A DNA stretch of 64,000 nt, from NCBI RefSeq assembly GCF_003385555.1, contig NZ_QOHR01000002.1, forward strand, positions 186,001 to 250,000. The letters run 5' to 3'. Positions 16,601 through 25,018 of this stretch are shown piece after piece. The stretch's first letter is position 1. Each line of letters starts with the position of its first letter. The notes beneath the pieces were generated by a model. It was not told where the DNA came from. It did not search any database and worked only from the letters and a program-made list of their open reading frames with translations. This DNA is from Rhodosalinus sediminis. Lineage in GTDB: Bacteria; Pseudomonadota; Alphaproteobacteria; Rhodobacterales; Rhodobacteraceae. A program made the position numbers and the translations under genes.

Positions 16601-17722
16601 TCAACCCGCGTCGCGCAGGCGTGAGCGGTGCCGCGCGAGCCAGTAGACCGCGAGCGCGAGCGGCGAGACGTCGATCTGCCCCGCGTCGGCCCAGCCCAGC
16701 ACCGTGTCGAAGGGCAGGACGTGGCGCCGGATGTCCTCCGCCTCCGCCTCGAGGCCGCCGGTCTCCGCCGGCCGGCGTGCGAGGTCCACGCGCCCGAGGT
16801 AAATGTGGAAGAACTCCGTCAGGCACCCCGGCGAGGGGTAGCTCCGCGAGATCAACTCGAGGCGCTCGAGCGTGAGGCCCGCCTCCTCCTCGGTTTCGCG
16901 GCGCGCGGTGGCCTCCGGGTCCTCGCCGGGATCGACGCGCCCCGCCACGGGCTCCAGGCACCAGGGCCGCAGGTCGCCGCGCATGTAGGGGCCGGGGCGG
17001 AACTGCTCCAGCAGAAGCACCTCGTCGCGCCGCGGGTCGTAGGGCAGCACCAGCGCCGCGTCGGTCGCCACCAGCGCGGCGCGCGTGACGGGCTCGCTCA
17101 GCCCGCCGCCGAAGCGCGGAAAGCGCAGGTCCTGCTCGTCGTAGGAATAATAGTCCGCATAGGGGCGGCGATGGGCGCGAAGCTCCACGTCGTCCCGGCT
17201 CATCGGGGCGAGCACCGGCGCCCGCGGCCGCGGCGCGGCGGCGAGCACGCGGGAATGCGCCCGCGCGCGGATCATCGGATGGATCGCGGCGAGCGCGCGG
17301 GGGCTCATCCGCCCCATCTGCCCCATCACCTCCGCCGCCGCCTCGAGGCTCTGCGCGGCCCATCGCCCGGCCCAGGCGTCGAGCGACCAGGCGCCCTCCG
17401 TCGCAGGGGGCGTGTCGGGGCGGAAGACCTGCGCCGCGACCGCGCCCTCGGGCGTCTCGACGGTGCAGGGCTGCGGCGCGTAGCCGAAGACCGCCTCGTA
17501 ATGACAGAGCCGCTCCCAGCCGGCCGGGTCGTCGAGGGCGATCACCTCTCCCTCGGCCACCCCGCCGGCCTCCGCCACGAGCGCGGGATAGGCGCCATCG
17601 GCCACGGCGCGCACCGCGTGCCCGTCGAGGCGGGCGGGCCGCACCGCAGCGGGGCGCGCGCCCAGGACCCGCTCCAGAAGCGGCGCGTGCCGCAGCGTGC
17701 CATAGAGAAAAACCTGCGCCAT
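16601..17722 (-). CDS. trgB: TrgB-like gamma-glutamylcyclotransferase-like/NUDIX fusion
   Basis: A 373-residue two-domain protein. Residues about 1-150 form a GGCT-like fold (FLYGTLRHAPLLERVLG). Residues about 180-373 form a NUDIX hydrolase resembling ADP-ribose pyrophosphatases, with a complete Nudix box from GRVDPGE to RETEEEAGL. The gene follows trgA by 9 bp and precedes cysK, the arrangement described for the R. sphaeroides tellurite-resistance locus, and the symbol is assigned on that synteny. What the fusion hydrolyses is not known from sequence. Confidence 0.75.
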   Translation of the reverse strand: MAQVFLYGTLRHAPLLERVLGARPAAVRPARLDGHAVRAVADGAYPALVAEAGGVAEGEVIALDDPAGWERLCHYEAVFGYAPQPCTVETPEGAVAAQVFRPDTPPATEGAWSLDAWAGRWAAQSLEAAAEVMGQMGRMSPRALAAIHPMIRARAHSRVLAAAPRPRAPVLAPMSRDDVELRAHRRPYADYYSYDEQDLRFPRFGGGLSEPVTRAALVATDAALVLPYDPRRDEVLLLEQFRPGPYMRGDLRPWCLEPVAGRVDPGEDPEATARRETEEEAGLTLERLELISRSYPSPGCLTEFFHIYLGRVDLARRPAETGGLEAEAEDIRRHVLPFDTVLGWADAGQIDVSPLALAVYWLARHRSRLRDAG

Positions 17723-17731
17723 GCCCGCCCC

Positions 17732-18181
17732 TCAGCGCCAGCGGCGCGCGGCGAATTCCGCGCCGAGCCCGGCGACCAGCGCGCCGGCGGCGAGCGCGGT
17801 CAGCACCTGCCCGTCGCCGAGGAAGGCGGCATAGTCCACGAAAAGCTCGAAGACCCCCGCGATCGCCTCCATCGGCCCGTCGTAGCGCCGCGCGAGCGCG
17901 CGGTTCACCATCTCCGCCGCCGCCTGCACGAAGAGCGCCCAGAAGACGAGCGTGGCGACGCCCGTGATGCCATTGCCGATCGCGGCCGAGACCCCGCGCC
18001 CCGCGCGCTTGCCGATCACGACCCAGCCCGCGAGCGCGCCGATCACGAGGTTGACGATCGCGAGGCGCGGAAACGCGCTCCGGCCGGTCGCGGCCTCGAT
18101 CACCGGCTTGACGAGTTCGGAGGCGAACCACCCGACCGCCGCGAGGATCAGCGCGGCCACGAGGTGAGCCGCCGTCGGCAT
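17732..18181 (-). CDS. trgA: TrgA family membrane protein (tellurite resistance)
   Basis: A 149-residue protein with four to five hydrophobic segments (LVAALILAAVGWFAS, LAIVNLVIGALAGWVVI, GVATLVFWALFVQAAAEMV, VLTALAAGALVAGLGAEFA). It matches TrgA, a small inner-membrane protein of unknown mechanism linked to tellurite resistance in Rhodobacter. The start ATG shares a base with the cfa stop (TGATG), and trgB follows after 9 bp. A longer reading from 18502 overlaps cfa and is not supported. Confidence 0.75.
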   Translation of the reverse strand: MPTAAHLVAALILAAVGWFASELVKPVIEAATGRSAFPRLAIVNLVIGALAGWVVIGKRAGRGVSAAIGNGITGVATLVFWALFVQAAAEMVNRALARRYDGPMEAIAGVFELFVDYAAFLGDGQVLTALAAGALVAGLGAEFAARRWR

Positions 18182-19389
18182 CAGGCGGGCCGGCGCACGG
18201 TGATCTGCGTCACGTCGCACATGCCGCTCTGAAAGAGCGAGGCGCAGGACGTCAGGTAATAGTCCCACATCCGGCGGAAGCGGTCGTCGAAACCCATCGC
18301 CTCGGCCTTGGGCCAGGCCTCCGCGAAGCTCACGTGCCAGCGCCGCAGCGTCTGGCTGTAGCTTTCGCCGAACTCGTGGCTGCCTGCGACGGAAAGGCCC
18401 GCGCGCTCGCTCTCGCGGCGAAGGACCGAGGGGCTCGGCAGCATGCCGCCGGGGAAGATGTATTTCTGGATGAAATCGACGTTGCGGCGGTAGCTCTCCC
18501 ACCGCTTGTCCTCGACGGTGATGACCTGAAGCGCGGCGCGGGCGCCGGGCTTGAGCCGGTCGCGCAGCGCGCCGAAGAACACCGGCCAGTAGCGCTCGCC
18601 CACCGCCTCGAACATCTCGATGGAGGCGACCGCGTCGTATTGCCCCCGCTCGTCGCGGTAGTCCTGCAGCTTGAAATCCACCCGGTCGGACAGGCCGGCC
18701 TCCGCGATGCGCGCCTGCGCGTAGTCGTATTGCGCCCGGCTGATCGTCAGGCCGGTGACCCGCAGCCCCCGCTCGCGCGCGGCGTATTCGGCGAAGCCGC
18801 CCCAGCCGCAGCCGATCTCGAGGACGTGGTCGCCCGGCTTCACATCGAGCTTGTCGGCCAGCGCGGCGTATTTCGCCTCCTGCGCCTTCTCGGTGCTCTC
18901 CTGCCCGGTTTCGAAGAGCGCCGAGGAATAGGTCATCGTGTCGTCGAGCCAGAGGCGATAGAAATCGTTGCCGAGGTCGTAATGCGCGGCGATGTTCCGC
19001 TTCGCCTGCCGCTTCGTGTTCGACTGCAGCCAGAAACGCACCCGCTCGAGCGCGCGCACCACCGAGATGCCGGGAAAGCCCTCGTAGATCTCGTCGTTGC
19101 CCGCGTGCAGAAGGTCCATGAAGGCCTGCAGGTCCGGCGTGCTCCAGTCGCCGTCCATGTAGGCCTCGGCGAAGCCAACGTCGCCGTCGCGCAGGAGGCG
19201 CGCGAAAACGTCACCGTCGTGGATGTGCATCTCGGCCACCGGGCCCGGCGCGGCGCCCTCGGCGCGGAAGCGTCGGCCGTCGTCGAGCACGAAATCCACG
19301 CGCCCCGCCTGCATGCGCGAGGCCATGTCGAAGATGCGCGCGAAATAGCGCGGCAGACCGGACTGGCCGTGCGTCGTGGTCAGGATCAT
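18181..19389 (-). CDS. Cyclopropane-fatty-acyl-phospholipid synthase family protein
   Basis: A 402-residue SAM-dependent methyltransferase of the Cfa family, which modifies unsaturated acyl chains of membrane phospholipids. Characteristic parts are AHYDLGNDFYRLWLDDTMTYSSALF, the SAM loop VLEIGCGWGGFAEYAA, ASIEMFEAVGERYWPVFF and NVDFIQKYIFPGGMLPS. It is the first gene of the minus-strand run into trgA. Most genomes of this group carry more than one Cfa-like enzyme, so the exact product (cyclopropane or methylated fatty acid) is open. Membrane remodelling together with trgAB could be part of an oxyanion stress response. Confidence 0.9.
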   Translation of the reverse strand: MILTTTHGQSGLPRYFARIFDMASRMQAGRVDFVLDDGRRFRAEGAAPGPVAEMHIHDGDVFARLLRDGDVGFAEAYMDGDWSTPDLQAFMDLLHAGNDEIYEGFPGISVVRALERVRFWLQSNTKRQAKRNIAAHYDLGNDFYRLWLDDTMTYSSALFETGQESTEKAQEAKYAALADKLDVKPGDHVLEIGCGWGGFAEYAARERGLRVTGLTISRAQYDYAQARIAEAGLSDRVDFKLQDYRDERGQYDAVASIEMFEAVGERYWPVFFGALRDRLKPGARAALQVITVEDKRWESYRRNVDFIQKYIFPGGMLPSPSVLRRESERAGLSVAGSHEFGESYSQTLRRWHVSFAEAWPKAEAMGFDDRFRRMWDYYLTSCASLFQSGMCDVTQITVRRPA

Positions 19390-19467
19390 GCGGGTCTTTC
19401 CATCGTCTCTTTCACGTTAGCTACGCCGAAAGCGGCGCCGGCGGCAAGACCGCGGCCCGGTTGCCCC

Positions 19468-20889
19468 TCAGAAGTCCCTGTTCTCGTAGGCCTCGAGCGC
19501 GATCTTCCGCCCCTCGGCCGGCTCGACGACCGGCGCGGGATACGCGTCCCCCGGCGCGAGGCCCCAGCGCCGCGGGATCGCCTCGAAGCAGGCGCGCGCG
19601 GGCTCGGGCGGGGTGCGCTGCCCCTCCGCGATCCAGCGGCGGCGGTAGGCGGCGTCCGGGTCGAAGCGTTTGGCCTGCGTAACCGGGTTGAACACACGGA
19701 AATAGGGCGTCGCGTCCGGGCCGGAGCCCGCCGACCACTGCCAGCCGAGCGCGTTGGAGGCCGGGTCCCAGTCGATCAGGTGGTCCTCGAACCATTTCAG
19801 CCCGATCTTCCAGTGCGTCATCAGGTGCTTGGTGAGGTAGCTCGCCACGATCATCCGCGCGCGGTTGTGCATCCGCCCGGTGACATACATCTCGCGCATC
19901 CCGGCATCGACCATCTCGATGCCGGTTCGCCCCTGCTGCCAGGCCCGGACCTTCGCGGCGCCCGCGTCCTCGGACCACGGGAAGGCGTCCCACTCCGGCC
20001 GCCAGTTGCCCGAGGTCAGCCGCGGCGTGTGGTGCATCAGGTGATAGGCGAACTCGCGCCAGACGAGCTCCTGCAGGAAGGTCTCGGCCCCCGCCTTGCC
20101 CTCCTCCATCGCGCGGAGGCCGGCGTGCCAGCACTGGTGCGGGCTGATCTCGCCGAGGCTCAGGTTCTCGCTGAGACAGGAGGTGCCGTCCTCGGCCAGG
20201 CGGTCGCGGCTCTCGCCGTAGCCGGCCACGACATGCGCCATGAAATGCCCGAGCCGCCCCTGCGCCGCGCGCTCGCCGACCTGCGCGTAGCGCGCCACGA
20301 TCTCCGCGCCGCGGTCCATCGCCGCGCCGAGGCGCCAGTCCGCGAGGCGCTCGCTCCCGGGCCAGGCGTCGGGGGCGGGCAGCCGGCCGGGCGCCGGGCG
20401 CGGCGCCTCCACCGCGCGCCCGCGCACGGCGCGCCAGAAGGGCGTGTAGACCTTGTAGAAGCCGCCGTCCTTCGTCTCGACGGTCCAGGGCTCGAACATC
20501 AGGTGCCCGCCGAAGCTCCGCGCGTCGAGGCCGTCGGCCTTGAGCGCCGCCTTCACCTCGGTGTCGCGCGCGACGCTCTCGGGGTCGTAGGCCCGCGTCC
20601 ACCAGACCGCGCCGGCCCCGGTCTCGCGCACCAGCGCGCGCAGGGTCTCGAGCGCCGGGCCCGAGCGCAGGGTCAGGCGGCTGTTCGCCCCGGCCAGCGA
20701 CGCCGCGAACTGCTCGAGCCCCAGCCCGAGCCGGAACCGCGGCGCCGCGCCGAGGGCGCCCACGAGCGGGTCGCGCAGAAAGACCGGGATCACCGGGCGC
20801 CCGCTCTCCGCGGCGGCCGAGAGCGCGGGATGGTCCGAGAGCCGCAGGTCGCGGCGGAACCAGAGAAGGATCGGAGCGGTCTGTGTCAC
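19468..20889 (-). CDS. Deoxyribodipyrimidine photolyase / cryptochrome family
   Basis: A 473-residue flavoprotein that uses light to split cyclobutane pyrimidine dimers. The N-terminal antenna-binding domain starts ILLWFRRDLRLSDHPAL. The FAD-binding C-terminal domain shows GRTGIEMVDAGMREMYVTG, MHNRARMIVASYLTKHL and the tryptophan-rich DWDPASNALGWQW. The preferred start is the GTG at 20889 (MTQTAPILLW), because the codons from an ATG at 20949 have no family match. It is a single-gene unit between cfa and the BCCT gene. Confidence 0.93.
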   Translation of the reverse strand: MTQTAPILLWFRRDLRLSDHPALSAAAESGRPVIPVFLRDPLVGALGAAPRFRLGLGLEQFAASLAGANSRLTLRSGPALETLRALVRETGAGAVWWTRAYDPESVARDTEVKAALKADGLDARSFGGHLMFEPWTVETKDGGFYKVYTPFWRAVRGRAVEAPRPAPGRLPAPDAWPGSERLADWRLGAAMDRGAEIVARYAQVGERAAQGRLGHFMAHVVAGYGESRDRLAEDGTSCLSENLSLGEISPHQCWHAGLRAMEEGKAGAETFLQELVWREFAYHLMHHTPRLTSGNWRPEWDAFPWSEDAGAAKVRAWQQGRTGIEMVDAGMREMYVTGRMHNRARMIVASYLTKHLMTHWKIGLKWFEDHLIDWDPASNALGWQWSAGSGPDATPYFRVFNPVTQAKRFDPDAAYRRRWIAEGQRTPPEPARACFEAIPRRWGLAPGDAYPAPVVEPAEGRKIALEAYENRDF

Positions 20890-20996
20890 GGGATACCGGG
20901 GCTGGGGCACGCGTCGCGAAGTGACATAGCACGAAAGCCGCCCCGTCAAACGCGACGGCGCGGACCGATGGGCCCGCGCCGCGACGTCACCCAGTT

Positions 20997-21015
20997 CCGC
21001 GGGGCTTCCCCGCGG
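20997..21015. terminator. Hairpin downstream of the BCCT gene
   Basis: An 8-bp perfect stem (CCGCGGGG/CCCCGCGG) with a three-base loop sits 9 bp past the stop of the minus-strand BCCT gene. There is no T tract on that strand, so it may be a weak intrinsic terminator or mRNA 3'-end stabiliser. Confidence 0.45.
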
Positions 21016-21024
21016 CGCGGGGCG

Positions 21025-22677
21025 TCAGGTCTTGCGCCGTTCGTCGCTCAGACCCTTGTAGATCGCCCAGCAGATGATCAGCAGGATCACCGTGAAGGGC
21101 AGACCGGTCGAGATCACCATCGCCTGCAGCGCCCCGAGGCCGCCGCCGATCAGCAGCGCGATCGCCACCAGCCCCTCGAAGGTGCACCAGAAGACGCGCT
21201 GCGTGACCGGCGCGTCCACCTTGCCGCCGGCGGTGATCGTGTCGATCACGAGCGAGCCGGAGTCGGACGAGGTGACGAAGAAGACGATCACGAGGATCAC
21301 GCCCAGCGTCGAGGTGATCGCCGCGAGCGGCAGGCTCTCGAGCATCGCGAAGAGCGACAGCTCCGGCGCGTAATTGTCGATCACGTTCGCCTTCACCGCC
21401 GAAGTCTCGGGGTTCGCGATCATGTCGTTGATCGCCGAGCCGCCGAAGATCGCCATCCAGAGGATGCAGACGAGCGACGGGATGATCAGCACGCAGGTCA
21501 CGAACTCGCGCACGGTGCGCCCGCGCGAGACGCGCGCGATGAACATGCCGACGAAGGGCGACCAGCTGATCCACCAGGCCCAGTAGAAGGCCGTCCAGCC
21601 CTGCATGTAGCCCGTGTCCTCGCGCCCGAAGGGGTTCGAGAGCGGCACCACCTCGCGGGCGTAGGCGACGAGCCCGTTGCCGAACTCGCTCAGGATGCCG
21701 ACGGCCCCGGCGGTGAGCAGCACGAAGAGCATGAGCGCGAAGGCCAGCGTCATGTTGATCTCGGACAGCACCTTCACGCCGCCGTCGAGACCGCGCAGCA
21801 CCGACACGAGCGCGATCGCCGTGATGCCGATGATCAGGATCACCTGCACCGTGACGTTGTTCGGGATGCCGTAGACGTAGTTCATCCCCGCGTTGGCCTG
21901 CTGCGCGCCGAAGCCGAGCGAGGTCGCGAGGCCGAAGAGCGTGGCGAAGACGGCGACCGTGTCGATCACGTGGCCCCACCAGCCCCAGACGCGCTCGCCC
22001 AGGAGCGGGTAGAAGGCCGAGCGGATCGAGAGCGGCAGGCCCTTGTTGTAGCTGAAGAGCGCGAGCGCCAGCGCGACGACCGAGTAGATCGCCCAGGGGT
22101 GCAGCGCCCAGTGATAGGAGGTCGCCGCGAGCGCCATGCGCCGCGCCTCCTCGACGTTGCCCTCGATCAGCGCGCCCTCCTCGGTGAAGGGCCGCACGGT
22201 GCCGAGCGGCGCGTCGCCCCACGGCGTGGCGAAGTAATAGGCCGGCTCCAGCACCCCGAAGAACATCAGCCCGATGCCCATGCCGGCGGCGAAGAGCATG
22301 GCGAACCAGCCGGCGTAGCCGTAATCCGGCGTCGCCTCCGCGCCGCCGAGGCGGACCGACCCCACCGGCAGCACGATCAGCAGCAGGCAGAACAGCACGA
22401 AGACGTTCGCCGACAGGAGGAAGAACCAGTCGAAGCTCGAGGTCAGCGTCGGGCGCAGCCAGCCGAAGAAGTCGCTCGCCTGCTGCGGCGCCGTCAGCGC
22501 GTAGGCCACGAAGGCCACCGCCGCCAGCCCCGAGATCACGAAGACCGGGTTGTGAATGTCGAAGCCGAAGGGCCCCACGCGCCCCTCGATGTTGTCCTGA
22601 CCGATCTCGTAATCGGTCTCGATGATATCCGCGTCCCCCTCGGGGGCGGGGATACCCGGGCTTGTCTCGTCGGCCAT
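21025..22677 (-). CDS. BCCT-family betaine/choline/carnitine-type transporter
   Basis: A 550-residue inner-membrane symporter with about twelve membrane segments. The family signature is visible in the tryptophan-rich stretch GWTAFYWAWWISWSPFVGMFIARVSRGRTVREF; the periplasmic start FDIHNPVFVISGLAAVAFVAYALT is also typical. BCCT proteins take up glycine betaine, choline, carnitine or DMSP as osmolytes. The substrate cannot be fixed from sequence. The gene follows a universal stress protein gene by 64 bp on the same strand, and an AcuI-type reductase gene is next upstream, which would be consistent with DMSP-related compounds. Confidence 0.92.
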   Translation of the reverse strand: MADETSPGIPAPEGDADIIETDYEIGQDNIEGRVGPFGFDIHNPVFVISGLAAVAFVAYALTAPQQASDFFGWLRPTLTSSFDWFFLLSANVFVLFCLLLIVLPVGSVRLGGAEATPDYGYAGWFAMLFAAGMGIGLMFFGVLEPAYYFATPWGDAPLGTVRPFTEEGALIEGNVEEARRMALAATSYHWALHPWAIYSVVALALALFSYNKGLPLSIRSAFYPLLGERVWGWWGHVIDTVAVFATLFGLATSLGFGAQQANAGMNYVYGIPNNVTVQVILIIGITAIALVSVLRGLDGGVKVLSEINMTLAFALMLFVLLTAGAVGILSEFGNGLVAYAREVVPLSNPFGREDTGYMQGWTAFYWAWWISWSPFVGMFIARVSRGRTVREFVTCVLIIPSLVCILWMAIFGGSAINDMIANPETSAVKANVIDNYAPELSLFAMLESLPLAAITSTLGVILVIVFFVTSSDSGSLVIDTITAGGKVDAPVTQRVFWCTFEGLVAIALLIGGGLGALQAMVISTGLPFTVILLIICWAIYKGLSDERRKT

Positions 22678-22741
22678 ATGCGGCCTCCCTGGTTTGGTTT
22701 CGTCTTGATCTCTCGCGGCCGCGCGGGCGGCCGTGGCGCCT

Positions 22742-23155
22742 CTAGCGGACGAGGAAGACGGAGGCCTTCGAGTGCTCCGCCAGGTAGCCGCCGTTCGACG
22801 GCCAGATGTAGTCGCTGAAGTTGGGCGGATGCGTCGCCATGACCACGAGGTCGGAGCCCGTCTCCTCGACGGCCTTCATCAGCCGGTCGTCGAGGTCGAT
22901 GGTGGGATCACGGCTCGTGATCGCGTGCGATTCGGCCGCGATGCCGTGCTTGTCACCCTGCTCCTTCGCGAAGGCCTCGAGCTTCTGCGCGAACTCCTGC
23001 GGCGTATGGGCGATCTTGCTCGGCTGCGGCGCCGTCACGGCGACGTAGACCACCGGCGCCCCGTAGTGGCCCGACAGATCGGCCGCGCACTGCAGGGTCT
23101 TCTGCAGCGTCTCCACGTGGGCCAGATCCACCGGCGTCATGATTTTCTTGAACAC
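22742..23155 (-). CDS. Universal stress protein family
   Basis: A 137-residue UspA-like alpha/beta protein beginning FKKIMTPVDLAHVE and ending in GSDLVVMATHPPNFSDYIWPSNGGYLAEHSKASVFLV. The ATP-binding pattern G-2x-G-9x-G-[ST] is only partly kept, with GGYLAEHSKASV in its place. The GTG start at 23155 is supported by AGGAGGG about 6 nt upstream. It is co-directional with the BCCT gene. Usp proteins with their gene beside a transporter often act as regulatory partners; that is inference here. Confidence 0.85.
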   Translation of the reverse strand: MFKKIMTPVDLAHVETLQKTLQCAADLSGHYGAPVVYVAVTAPQPSKIAHTPQEFAQKLEAFAKEQGDKHGIAAESHAITSRDPTIDLDDRLMKAVEETGSDLVVMATHPPNFSDYIWPSNGGYLAEHSKASVFLVR

Positions 23156-23361
23156 GCACGTCCCTCCTGTCTCGCGGCGCCGCTCGGGGCCTCCGGCGGC
23201 ACGCCGCGCGAACGGACCCGTGGGACCGAACCGGGACGCGCCGCGCGGGCCGCGGCGCCTCGGTTGTCGGGCGATGTTAGCCCTATCTCCCGGCGCGATG
23301 CAACGAAAGTGATCGCACCTACCCGCTCGGGCAGTGCGCGCGCAGCCGGGGGCCCTCCGGC

Positions 23362-24357
23362 TCAGGCGTTCACGTCCACCACCACGCGCCCGCGCACCTG
23401 CCCCTTCAGGATATCGGCCCCGAGGCGCGGCAGGTCCGAGAGCGTCGCGGGTTCGACCATCGCCTCGAGCGTCTCCATCGGCAGGTCGCGCGCGATGCGC
23501 TCCCAGGCGCGGACGCGGGCCGCGTAGGGCTGCATCACCGAATCGATGCCGAGGAGGTTCACGCCGCGCAAGATGAAGGGCGTGATCAGCGCCCCCTCGA
23601 TCGCCGCGCCCCCGGCGAGGCCCACGGCCGCGACCGAGGCGCCGTATTTCATCTGCTTGAGCACGCGGCCGAGCATCGCGCCCGCCACCGCGTCCACGCA
23701 GCCCGCCCAGCGCTCGGACTCGAGCGGCTTCTTCGTCACCTCCGCGAGCTCGTCGCGCGGCACGATCTCCGTCGCGCCGAGGCCCTTCAGGTAGTCGGCC
23801 TGCTCCGGCCGCCCAGTCACCGCGGCCACCTCGCGGCCGGCCTGCGCGAGAAGCGCCGTGGCCACCGAGCCGACGCCGCCCGCGGCGCCGGTGACGAGGA
23901 CGGGGCCGTGATGCTCGGAAAGCCCCTGATCCTCCAGCGCCTGCACCGCCAGCATCGCGGTCAGGCCGGCGGTGCCCACCGCCATCGCCTGGCGCGTCGT
24001 CATGCCCTCGGGCAGCGGCACGAGCCACTCGGGCTTGACGCGCGCCTTCTGCGCGTGGCCGCCCCAATGCGCCTCGCCGACGCGCCAGCCGGTGAGGATC
24101 ACCTTGTCGCCCGGCGTCCAGCGGTCGTCATCCGAGGCCTCGACCGTGCCCGCGAAATCGATGCCCGGCACATGCGGGTAGTGCCGCACGAGCCCGCCGC
24201 CCGGCCCGATGCAGAGACCGTCCTTGTAGTTGAGCGTCGAGTACTCGACGGCGACCGTGACCTCCGCCTCGGGCAGGTCCGCTTCGCCGATCTGTTGCAC
24301 GGCGGCGTGCGTCCTGCCGCTTTCCGCGTCCTTCTCGACCACCAGCGCGTTGAACAT
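23362..24357 (-). CDS. acuI: AcuI-type acrylyl-CoA reductase (MDR superfamily)
   Basis: A 331-residue zinc-independent NADPH-dependent reductase of the YhdH/AcuI family, converting acrylyl-CoA to propionyl-CoA during DMSP or 3-hydroxypropionate metabolism. Visible features are YSTLNYKDGLCIGPGG, the start of the catalytic domain, HVPGIDFAGTV, and the NADPH-binding loop VTGAAGGVGSVATALLAQAG. The length fits AcuI. It stands alone, upstream of usp and the BCCT gene on the same strand with a 206-bp gap. Other quinone oxidoreductase-like substrates cannot be excluded. Confidence 0.82.
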   Translation of the reverse strand: MFNALVVEKDAESGRTHAAVQQIGEADLPEAEVTVAVEYSTLNYKDGLCIGPGGGLVRHYPHVPGIDFAGTVEASDDDRWTPGDKVILTGWRVGEAHWGGHAQKARVKPEWLVPLPEGMTTRQAMAVGTAGLTAMLAVQALEDQGLSEHHGPVLVTGAAGGVGSVATALLAQAGREVAAVTGRPEQADYLKGLGATEIVPRDELAEVTKKPLESERWAGCVDAVAGAMLGRVLKQMKYGASVAAVGLAGGAAIEGALITPFILRGVNLLGIDSVMQPYAARVRAWERIARDLPMETLEAMVEPATLSDLPRLGADILKGQVRGRVVVDVNA

Positions 24358-24618
24358 CGTCTCTCCTCTCGCTCCGTCGCGGGCGCGCGGCGCGCCCGGA
24401 ATGTCGCCGTTGTCGCCGGGGCCTGCGGGCCGCCCGGCGGCGCGCCGATGGGGCCAGCCCGCCTATACGTCACCCGCGCGGGTGGCGTTCCCTCGCCGGC
24501 GATGCGCAGCCCCCGGGCGCCTCCTCCGCGCGGACTGTCGCGGTCTTCGCCGCCCTTGTCCACCGCCCGGCCCCTTGAAATCCGGGCGCGGCTGACCGAT
24601 ATTCCCGGTGTCCCGTAA

Positions 24619-24925
24619 GGGGCTATGGGCATAAACGCGCACGTAATAAGCGGATCGGACCCGGGGGCGGTACCCGGCGGCTCCACCAATATCCCGGCGT
24701 TGGCGGGACCATGGGGCCGAAACAGGATCGACGAACGTGTAAAGGTGTGGCTTTGTTCCGGTGAGGTACCACCGTTATCGGTCCGTCAAAGCATAATTGC
24801 CAACGACAATCATGCTCCGGTCGCCGTTGCCGCGTAAGCGGTAACGAGACCGAAATCTCGAAGCCCTGACCTCTAGCAAGGTCAGGCGGGGTTCGCAGGC
24901 ACCTGGCAACAGAAGCCTGCACTTC
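24619..24925 (+). ncRNA. ssrA: Two-piece (permuted) tmRNA gene
   Basis: The acceptor piece comes first: GGGGCTATGGGC at 24619, a T-arm-like hairpin, and CGGCTCCACCA ending at 24688. The coding piece starts at 24713 with GGGGCCGA; its first seven bases pair with CGGCTCC of the acceptor piece, rebuilding the tRNA-like acceptor stem. This order is the circular permutation typical of Alphaproteobacteria. The tag is read from 24799 to the TAA at 24837 as ANDNHAPVAVAA, ending in the VAA degron seen by ClpX. Pseudoknot-like helices follow (for example CCTGACC/GGTCAGG at 24865-24886). The 3' end is approximate. sspB is the next gene. Confidence 0.93.
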
Positions 24926-25018
24926 CCCCCCCCTCGCTCCGATGTGCCCGGCGGCGACGCGCCCCCTTTCATCCCGGCCCGAATCCCCTATTCTTGCCCC
25001 GAACCACGCGGAGCGATC

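Noticed and set aside
18334-22818. Open frame of 1494 codons on the plus strand
   Set aside because: It runs antisense through cfa, the photolyase and the BCCT gene, all of which have clear family motifs; its translation is low-complexity.
24625-24837. 70-codon plus-strand frame ending ANDNHAPVAVAA
   Set aside because: It is not a protein gene; its end is the tmRNA tag and its body covers the acceptor piece and intervening sequence of ssrA.
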